NCBI RefSeq assembly: GCF_051603425.1
Contig: NZ_CP194411.1
Span: 992,001-1,056,000, forward strand
Source: Selenomonas sputigena_A
Lineage (GTDB): Bacteria; Bacillota; Negativicutes; Selenomonadales; Selenomonadaceae
Length of the DNA stretch: 64,000 bases
Direction of reading: 5' to 3'
The position numbers were made by a program, and so were the translations under genes. Under the pieces are notes generated by a model. That model saw only the letters and a list, made by a program, of their open reading frames with translations, ran no database searches and was not told where the DNA came from. Below are positions 58,815 to 64,000 of the stretch, piece by piece (within the stretch, counting starts at the first letter, position 1; each line of letters starts with the position of its first letter).

Positions 58815-59618
58815 ATGAAAAAGCTTATCGTCATTCTCGCGGCGCTGTCTCTCGCCGTATTCGCCTTTGCGGGCTGCGGCGGCTCAGATACCGCTTCCAA
58901 GACCATCAAGGTCGGCGCAACGCCGGTGCCGCATGCCGAAATCCTCGAGACGATCAAACCGCTTCTCGAAAAGGAAGGCTACAAGCTGGAAATCGTCGAG
59001 TTCACCGATTATGTGCAGCCGAATGTTGCCCTGAACGACAAGGAACTCGATGCGAACTTCTTCCAGCATCTGCCATATCTTGAAAACTTCATCTCCGAGC
59101 ATAAGGAAATGAAGCTCAGCAGTGCCGGCGGCATTCATATCGAGCCGATGGGCATCTACTCGCGCAAGCTCAAGGATTTGAGCGGCCTGCCTGCGGGGGC
59201 TTCCATCGCGATTCCGAACGACCCGACGAACGGCGGACGCTCGCTTCTCCTGCTTGCAAAAGCCGGCCTCCTGAAGCTCAAGGACGGCTCCGGCACGAAC
59301 CCGACGGTGCAGGATATCGTCGAAAACCCGAAAAACCTGAAATTCCAGGAAGTCGAGGCTGCCCAGGTGCCGCGCACGCTTGACGATGTCGATGCCGCTG
59401 TCATCAACACGAACTATGCGATGCAGGCCAATCTCGTTCCCACGAAGGACGCGCTCTTCATGGAGGACAGCACCTCGCCCTATGTGAACATCGTTGCTGT
59501 TCGTGCCGGCGATGAGAAGCGTCCGGAAATCGAAGCGCTGATGAAGGCGCTGAAATCCGATGAGGTCAAAAAGTTCATCGACGAGAAGTACAAGGGAGCA
59601 ATCGTTCCTGCTTTCTGA
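58815..59618 (+). CDS. metQ: Methionine ABC transporter substrate-binding lipoprotein
   Basis: MetQ (267 residues) is the methionine-binding NlpA-family lipoprotein. The signal MKKLIVILAALSLAVFAFAG is followed by Cys of the lipobox (AGCGG). The mature part shows KVGATPVPHAEILE, LNDKELDANFFQHLPYL and GASIAIPNDPTNGGRSLLLL, all typical. The ATG follows CAAGGAGG. It is separated from metI by the 160-bp element. Confidence 0.95.
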   Translation: MKKLIVILAALSLAVFAFAGCGGSDTASKTIKVGATPVPHAEILETIKPLLEKEGYKLEIVEFTDYVQPNVALNDKELDANFFQHLPYLENFISEHKEMKLSSAGGIHIEPMGIYSRKLKDLSGLPAGASIAIPNDPTNGGRSLLLLAKAGLLKLKDGSGTNPTVQDIVENPKNLKFQEVEAAQVPRTLDDVDAAVINTNYAMQANLVPTKDALFMEDSTSPYVNIVAVRAGDEKRPEIEALMKALKSDEVKKFIDEKYKGAIVPAF

Positions 59619-59636
59619 TTTGAAAAATACGTCTGA

Positions 59637-59802
59637 GGAAGCACTGGGCAAAGTTCAGCGGACTTCCTTTTAGTCCGCCATCTCAGCGCATCTTTTCCGC
59701 TCGCTCCGCGTTGACAAATCCTCCACATAGCCCCGCTATGCGTCCGGTTTGTCCCTTGATCGAACGAAAAATCTGCGCCCATCTGACGGACTTCCTTTTA
59801 GC
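59637..59802. mobile_element. MITE-like element, copy C (about 166 bp)
   Basis: Left end GGAAGCACTGGGCAAAGTTC. The inside closely matches copy A (GGCGCATCTTTTCCGCTCGC, CATAGCCCCGCTATG, GATCGAACGAAAAATCTGCG). The right end has diverged to GGACTTCCTTTTAGC. It follows metQ and could act as a structured RNA end. Confidence 0.8.
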
Positions 59803-59903
59803 TAAGAAAATGGCGCCGTGCGGATTCCAGCGAATCCATGCGGCGCCGTTTCTTTCTTTCGCATCGAGGCGGGTCATATCCGTGCCGCATATTCTCGCGT
59901 CGT

Positions 59904-59932
59904 TTGACAAATAAATCGTTACATCGTAATAT
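59904..59932 (+). promoter_or_regulatory. Promoter of the ArsR-type regulator
   Basis: TTGACA (59904-59909), 17 bp, TAATAT (59927-59932). AT-rich dyads around the -10 are plausible operator sites for the regulator itself. Confidence 0.8.
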
Positions 59933-59962
59933 ATGGATATAACAATCCAAGGGGTTGAAAAT

Positions 59963-60259
59963 ATGATAGGGGATATGGAGCTTGAACATGCGGCAGAAAT
60001 CCTGAAGGCGCTGGCGCATCCCGTGCGGCTTTGCATCGTGCGGGGGCTTTGGCGGAACGGCGCCTGCAATGTGGCGCACATGCAGCAGTGTCTTGAGACG
60101 CCGCAGTCGACGATCTCGCAGCACCTCGCAAGGCTGCGCACAGCCGGCATCATCGAGGGCGAGCGCAATGGGCTGGAAGTTTTTTATCATCTCAAGAGCC
60201 CGGAAGCGGAACGGCTGCTGCAGGGACTTTTTGCAAAGAAGAACCAAAAGAAGAAGTAA
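59963..60259 (+). CDS. ArsR-family transcriptional regulator
   Basis: A 98-residue winged-helix repressor. Core motif ILKALAHPVRLCIVRGLWRN, then recognition helix TPQSTISQHLARLRTAGIIE and wing GERNGLEVFYHL. Three Cys are visible: one in RLCIV, one in GACNV and one in QQCLE. The arsenic motif ELCVC is absent. Next to a CoA-disulfide reductase-rhodanese gene, sensing of persulfide or another thiol stress (as in BigR/SqrR/CstR-type pairs) is a reasonable inference. ATG 59963 follows AAGGGG; the frame opens at 59933. Confidence 0.85.
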   Translation: MIGDMELEHAAEILKALAHPVRLCIVRGLWRNGACNVAHMQQCLETPQSTISQHLARLRTAGIIEGERNGLEVFYHLKSPEAERLLQGLFAKKNQKKK

Positions 60260-60307
60260 GTGTACGTTGATACGGAAGGATCCTAGGATAAGAAAGGCGG
60301 AATCATC

Positions 60308-62044
60308 ATGGAAGCAAAGGACAGCCGGGGAGCCTCGGCCGCGAAGCGCTATGTCATCGTCGGCGGTGTTGCAGGCGGGGCGACGGCTGCGGCGCGCCTG
60401 CGGCGGCTTGACGGAGAGGCGCAGATCACCCTGTTCGAACGCGGGGAGGATATTTCATTTGCAAACTGCGGCCTGCCCTATTATGTGGGCGATGCCATCA
60501 AGGAGCGCGAGCAGCTGCTCCTGATGACGCCGGAGCTTTTTCGGACGCGCTTCGCCGTCGATGTGCGCACGAGATGCGAGGTCACGGGCGTGGACACCAT
60601 CCGGCAGCAGGTCCATGTGCGGACGGCAGACGGCGCACGCTACGACGAACCTTACGATGCGCTGCTCCTGGCGCCCGGTGCAAAACCGCTGCGGCCGCCG
60701 ATTCCGGGCATTGACAGCCCGCGCATTCTGGCGCTTCGCAATGTGCCCGATGCAGCGCTCCTGCGCGGCCTGGCAGACCGCTATGCGGGATCCGGCCGTG
60801 CCGTCATCGTAGGCGGCGGCTTCATCGGTGTAGAGATGGCGGAAAACTTGCGGGAACGCGGGCTTTCCGTCACGCTGGTCGAGGCGGCGCCGCATATTCT
60901 CGCGCCGTTCGATACGGATATGGCGAAGCTGGCGGAAAAGGAGCTCAATGAAAACGGCGTCGGGCTCGTGCTGGGCGACGCCGTGCAGGAATTCAAAGAA
61001 ACGGAGGACGGCGTGCGCGTCCTTCTCGGCAGCGGACGTGAGCTTGCGGCGGATTTCGTCGTGCTGGCGATCGGCGTCAGCGCCGATACAGAATTTTTGC
61101 AGGACGGCAGCATTGCGCTTGCACAGCGCGGCCATATCCTTGTGAACGAATATCTGGAAACGAATATTCCCGGCATCTATGCCGTCGGCGACGCCGCAGC
61201 GACGCACGAGCGGCAGACGGGGCGGCCCGGATCCCTGCCGCTTGCCGGTCCCGCGAACCGCCAGGGCCGCCTGGCCGCCGACAATATGGCAGGCCGCCAC
61301 CATGCCTATGACGGCTTCATCGGCACCGCCATCCTCAAGGTCTTCAGCCTCACGGCGGCTGCCGTCGGCAAGAACGAGCGTACGCTCGAGAGGGAAGGGC
61401 TGCGGTACGGTGAGGACTATCGCGTGGTGAAGCTGCACCCGTTTTCGCATGTCACCTATTACCCGGGGGCGGCCGCGATGACCGTGAAGCTCATTTACGC
61501 TGCGAAGAATCCTGCGGGAAAAATCCTCGGGGCGCAGATCGTCGGCGGCGACGGCGTGAAGGCACGCATCGACGCGCTTGCAGCGGCCATCTCCCTGGAA
61601 GCGGACGCCGTGTTCCTGTCGGGACTGGAGCTTTCCTACGCGCCCCCTTACGGTGCGGCAAAGGATCCGGTGAATATGGCGGGCTACATGGCCTTGAACG
61701 AGTTGGACGGGCTTGTGCGCTTCCTGCCGGCCGAGCGTCTTGCGGCGGCAAAGGAAAACGGCGTCCGCGTCCTCGAGGTGCGTACGCCCGGCGAGGTGCA
61801 GAGCGCGCCTATGGCGTCGGACGCACAGATTCCGCTCGACGAGCTTAGGGAACGCTGCGAAGAGCTCGACAAAAATACGGTCTGGGCCGTGCTCTGCAAG
61901 GTTGGCCAGCGCGCCTACAACGCCGCGCGCATCCTCGCGCAGAGAGGCTATCAGGTGCAGGTCATCTCGGGCGGCTATACTTCGCTCGCCATAGAGGAGT
62001 TCGAAGCCTCCCCCGAAGCCGCGCCGCCGCGGTCGATTTCGTGA
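60308..62044 (+). CDS. CoA-disulfide reductase fused to a rhodanese domain
   Basis: A 578-residue flavoprotein. The FAD motif VIVGGVAGGATAAARLRRLD, the active-site Cys in ISFANCGLPYYVG (about residue 57), the NAD motif VIVGGGFIGVEMAENLRERG and GIYAVGDAAATHE define a CoADR-like reductase. Residues from about 470 form a rhodanese domain with the Cys in AVLCKVGQRAYNAARILAQ. Such fusions reduce CoA persulfides or polysulfide in sulfur metabolism. The ATG follows AAAGGCGG. It is 48 bp after the ArsR gene and probably under its control. Confidence 0.92.
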   Translation: MEAKDSRGASAAKRYVIVGGVAGGATAAARLRRLDGEAQITLFERGEDISFANCGLPYYVGDAIKEREQLLLMTPELFRTRFAVDVRTRCEVTGVDTIRQQVHVRTADGARYDEPYDALLLAPGAKPLRPPIPGIDSPRILALRNVPDAALLRGLADRYAGSGRAVIVGGGFIGVEMAENLRERGLSVTLVEAAPHILAPFDTDMAKLAEKELNENGVGLVLGDAVQEFKETEDGVRVLLGSGRELAADFVVLAIGVSADTEFLQDGSIALAQRGHILVNEYLETNIPGIYAVGDAAATHERQTGRPGSLPLAGPANRQGRLAADNMAGRHHAYDGFIGTAILKVFSLTAAAVGKNERTLEREGLRYGEDYRVVKLHPFSHVTYYPGAAAMTVKLIYAAKNPAGKILGAQIVGGDGVKARIDALAAAISLEADAVFLSGLELSYAPPYGAAKDPVNMAGYMALNELDGLVRFLPAERLAAAKENGVRVLEVRTPGEVQSAPMASDAQIPLDELRERCEELDKNTVWAVLCKVGQRAYNAARILAQRGYQVQVISGGYTSLAIEEFEASPEAAPPRSIS

Positions 62045-62235
62045 TGCGCTATATTGCATTTGCGTAAGTTTCGCATTAGAATGGCGGTTTTCCCTTCTAG
62101 CCGAAACGGCCGCATTGCAGCAAGGAAAAGCTCCTTGTTGTGCAGGAAGCGCGTGCCTCAGGGACGGGAAAATGCGGCGCGAATATGCAAAAAATGAAGG
62201 ATGCCTGGGGCTGACGCATGATTTTGTGCGGCAGC

Positions 62236-62282
62236 CCTTTTATCCGCGCGAAAAGAGCTGGGAAATCAATGGGGATGGAATC
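62236..62282 (+). repeat. 47-bp direct repeat left of hicAB module 2
   Basis: Begins CCTTTTATCCGCGCGAAAAG and ends ATGGGGATGGAATC. It is identical to 62861-62907. It ends only 9 nt before the hicB stop. The bases 62045-62235 hold no gene I can support. Confidence 0.9.
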
Positions 62283-62291
62283 GTTGGTTCC

Positions 62292-62606
62292 TCATGCCAT
62301 TGCCGATAGCTGCTCTCGGGCGATGGCAATAGCTCGGCAGTGCTGCTCGTAAATCTGTTTGTCGAATTCCACAAGAGTAACAAAGCAATCCGTATACCCA
62401 GAGGTATCTATATCGTTTACGCCACTGGCCCGGGGGTAATCGCTTTCATCGATGCCCTCAAGCATGCAGCCAATAGCATCTTGCGCCATCCACATGGCTT
62501 TTTCCAGCGTCTTTCCCTCTGTGAAGCAGCCGTCAATATCCGGCACGGTCACCGTATAGCCGCCCTCTTGTGCCGCTTCAAACACGGCAGGATAATAATG
62601 TTTCAT
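62292..62606 (-). CDS. hicB: HicB-family antitoxin (module 2)
   Basis: A 104-residue HicB domain: MKHYYPAVFEAAQEGGYTVT, then VPDIDGCFTEGKTLEKAMWM and AQDAIGCMLEG. Unlike module 1 it lacks an obvious C-terminal ribbon-helix-helix, ending in a short helical tail (RAIAIAREQLSAMA). ATG 62606 is preferred to the frame start at 62627. It follows hicA by 30 nt. Confidence 0.88.
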   Translation of the reverse strand: MKHYYPAVFEAAQEGGYTVTVPDIDGCFTEGKTLEKAMWMAQDAIGCMLEGIDESDYPRASGVNDIDTSGYTDCFVTLVEFDKQIYEQHCRAIAIAREQLSAMA

Positions 62607-62636
62607 GAACCATATTCCCCCTTCCACAGGCAGGTC

Positions 62637-62831
62637 TTATTCTACCAGTCCCGCCTGCTTCAAAATCTTGTGCTCCAATCCTTTGCCAAGCGTCCCAGTA
62701 TGCATTGGGACGACAGTCGTTTTCCCCGTCACGGGATTCCTCATCTTTTGATGGGAGCCGGAGCACGAGTATACTTTTTCAAAGCCGTTCTTTTCAAGCA
62801 GTCGCACCATTTGCTTTGCTGTCATCGGCAT
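62637..62831 (-). CDS. hicA: HicA-family mRNA interferase toxin (module 2)
   Basis: A 64-residue HicA: MPMTAKQMVRLLEKNGFEKV, then SGSHQKMRNPVTGKTTVVPM with the catalytic His in GSHQKM, and HTGTLGKGLEHKILKQAGL. ATG 62831 lies 5 nt after AAGGAGG. It is only 29 nt from the right-hand direct repeat. It is not closely similar to the module 1 toxin. Confidence 0.9.
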   Translation of the reverse strand: MPMTAKQMVRLLEKNGFEKVYSCSGSHQKMRNPVTGKTTVVPMHTGTLGKGLEHKILKQAGLVE

Positions 62832-62860
62832 TTGCGCCGCCTCCTTGGGCTGTATCATAG

Positions 62861-62907
62861 CCTTTTATCCGCGCGAAAAGAGCTGGGAAATCAATGGGGA
62901 TGGAATC
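62861..62907 (+). repeat. 47-bp direct repeat right of hicAB module 2
   Basis: Exact copy of 62236-62282, same orientation. Confidence 0.9.
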
Positions 62908-62914
62908 TTTTTAT

Positions 62915-63078
62915 CGTTATCGTGTAGGTGGACAGCAGCAGAAGGTTCTGCATATCGGGCATATAGATCGTTTTATAAATATCGGATTTTTCAAGGGCAT
63001 TGATCCACTAGGGAACGACGATGGTTCCGTCGGCCAAGGAATCGATATGCTCAGCTGCTTTATGCAGTTCCGCGCACT
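62915..63078 (-). pseudogene. Possible gene remnant with an in-frame stop
   Basis: On the minus strand one frame reads ELHKAAEHIDSLADGTIVVP, then TAG, then WINALEKSDIYKTIYMPDMQ and NLLLLSTYT. The composition looks coding but there is no start and a stop interrupts it. The family is not recognised. Confidence 0.3.
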
Positions 63079-63561
63079 TTACAGCAGCTCTTTTGCCTTC
63101 TTTCCCGTCAGATGCTCGATTTTCATCTCGATCATGGCGAAGGCCGCCCATGTCCTTTTGATTTCCGCATCGCAGTCTTCCGGGTGGCCGGGGTAGTAGG
63201 TTTCCCCGAGGAATTCCGCTGTCCGGAACTTCTCCTCGTCGTCCGTGATAAGGCGCAGCCGCCCGAAGGCGATGACGCTTCGGTAGTACGTCGTGAATTG
63301 GCTCGGCACGACCGTGTCCTCGGCGATGACGGTGAAAGACGCCTTATCCGAGCGCGCGATGGCGTCCATCTTATGCCCGGCGCGTGCGCTGTGGAAAAGC
63401 AGGCGGTCGCCCTCCTCGTCGTAGGCGAAACTCATGGGCACGGCATAGGGGTAGCCGTCGTCGCCCGCGAGCGCGAGCACGCCTGAAGTCGCCTCCGCCA
63501 GCACATCGCGGGCTTCTTCGTCTGTCATCTGCTGCCTTTTGCGGCGCATTTCCCTGAACAT
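63079..63561 (-). CDS. Pyridoxamine 5'-phosphate oxidase-family flavoprotein (NimA-like)
   Basis: A 160-residue split-barrel flavin-binding protein: MFREMRRKRQQMTDEEARDV, then GVLALAGDDGYPYAVPMSFA, LLFHSARAGHKMDAIARSDK and CDAEIKRTWAAFAMIEMKIE. This is the layout of NimA/B-type putative nitroreductases and related FMN proteins. Their true substrates are mostly unknown. The ATG follows AAAAGGAG. A remnant reading frame lies just downstream. Confidence 0.87.
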   Translation of the reverse strand: MFREMRRKRQQMTDEEARDVLAEATSGVLALAGDDGYPYAVPMSFAYDEEGDRLLFHSARAGHKMDAIARSDKASFTVIAEDTVVPSQFTTYYRSVIAFGRLRLITDDEEKFRTAEFLGETYYPGHPEDCDAEIKRTWAAFAMIEMKIEHLTGKKAKELL

Positions 63562-63680
63562 GGCATCGTCTCCTTTTCGTAGATGGATTTTGATGTATCT
63601 GGCATAAGAATCCGGCGCAAAAGCATTCTTTCATCGCCGATGCCGCTTTTGACAGAACCGTTCTTCCTCCTTGCGCATTA

Positions 63681-63795
63681 GTAAGCTACACGCACAAACG
63701 TCCACTCTGTGGACATTGTGCGCCGTCCTTACAGAAGCCTAGCCAATCAGTCTGCGCCCTGCGGGCTTGACTTCTTGGGGCTTCATGGTAAAATG
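63681..63795 (-). repeat. Dispersed palindromic repeat, copy 5 (extended form)
   Basis: Read on the minus strand it matches copy 3 over about 112 bp: core 63681-63733, extension 63734-63795. Core dyad GTCCAC-TCT-GTGGAC. The extension holds a plus-strand promoter (next entry). Confidence 0.85.
63767..63794 (+). promoter_or_regulatory. Promoter-like sequence in the extended repeat
   Basis: TTGACT (63767-63772), 16 bp, TAAAAT (63789-63794). It points out of the repeat towards the right end of the window. No gene is seen in 63796-63965. Confidence 0.55.
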
Positions 63796-63965
63796 CTTAA
63801 AACGTAAACATGTACCGGGGTTTCATGAAAGCAAAGGGATGCTTCCTAAAATTGTTTCTATTTCCATTGACCGATTTCTGCATGGCCGTTTTCATGGAAT
63901 ATGTTTCTCGCATTTGTTTTTTTCTCCATACATAATGTTTAATCCTGCTTGTCGTGTATAATTTG

Positions 63966-64000
63966 CATGAGCTGCACGTACAAACATCCACTTCGCGGAC
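63966..64000 (-). repeat. Dispersed palindromic repeat, copy 6 (cut by window end)
   Basis: TGCATGAGCTGCACGTACAA then ACATCCAC, TTC, GCGGAC matches the right half of the repeat on the minus strand. The rest is outside the window. Confidence 0.7.

Noticed and set aside
1..64000. CRISPR arrays, rRNA and tRNA genes
   Set aside because: No regularly spaced short repeats and no rRNA or tRNA sequence were seen on reading through; a covariance-model scan was not possible.

Overview
The window is the chromosomal replication-origin region of a diderm Firmicute. The best fit is a Selenomonas-like member of the Negativicutes. The Firmicutes gene order is plain: on the minus strand rpmH-rnpA-yidD-yidC-khpB(jag)-mnmE-mnmG-rsmG runs left from about 8.0 kb, and on the plus strand dnaA-dnaN-recF-dciA-remB-gyrB runs right from 8.65 kb. 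DnaA-box clusters lie on both sides of dnaA (8.39-8.60 and 10.15-10.31 kb). A phosphoethanolamine-transferase-like enzyme (26.6 kb) suggests an outer membrane with lipid A. The genus is inferred from protein style and gene order; no search was run.

Layout. 0-8 kb: end of a purine gene (AICAR transformylase), an exported protein, then the RNA-modification and membrane-insertion operon. 8-17.4 kb: oriC, replication genes and an AAA/DUF4143 ATPase under a palindromic promoter. 17.6-22.9 kb: PTS-type dihydroxyacetone kinase (dhaKLM), a phosphohexomutase, a GmhA-like isomerase and small ORFs. 22.9-29.8 kb: a predicted small RNA with a consensus promoter, two HAD phosphatases, a TAT-exported phosphatase, an EptA-like transferase and a TauE-like exporter. 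30-39.8 kb: an island of unfamiliar genes, by eye lower in GC than its flanks. It holds two near-duplicate genes and a third gene sharing their 5' leader, a run of tiny ORFs with strong Shine-Dalgarno sites, and a two-gene operon whose 1179-residue product carries the DFDGD signature of two-barrel RNA polymerases (QDE-1/YonO type). 40-48 kb: purB, purA, a Gfo/Idh/MocA oxidoreductase, a MetE-like enzyme and an APC permease. 48-64 kb: two hicAB toxin-antitoxin cassettes, nrdDG, an MscS channel, mqnA, a hemolysin-III homologue, metNIQ, an ArsR/CoA-disulfide-reductase-rhodanese pair and a flavin-binding oxidoreductase.

The main candidate for an undescribed system is the 35.1-39.8 kb RNA-polymerase-like operon and the island around it. 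No phage structural gene is visible nearby, so it looks like a resident chromosomal module.

The window also carries two dispersed repeat families. One is a palindrome of about 52 bp (six copies, two of them extended to about 112 bp with an embedded promoter). The other is a MITE-like element of about 160 bp with GGAAGC ends (three full-length and two reduced copies). Both hicAB modules are bracketed by unrelated exact direct repeats (53 bp and 47 bp). rpmH (L34) appears to lack 22 nt and to be out of frame. Extra DnaA-box clusters occur at 0.56 kb and on both sides of the mscS gene (52.3 and 53.5 kb).
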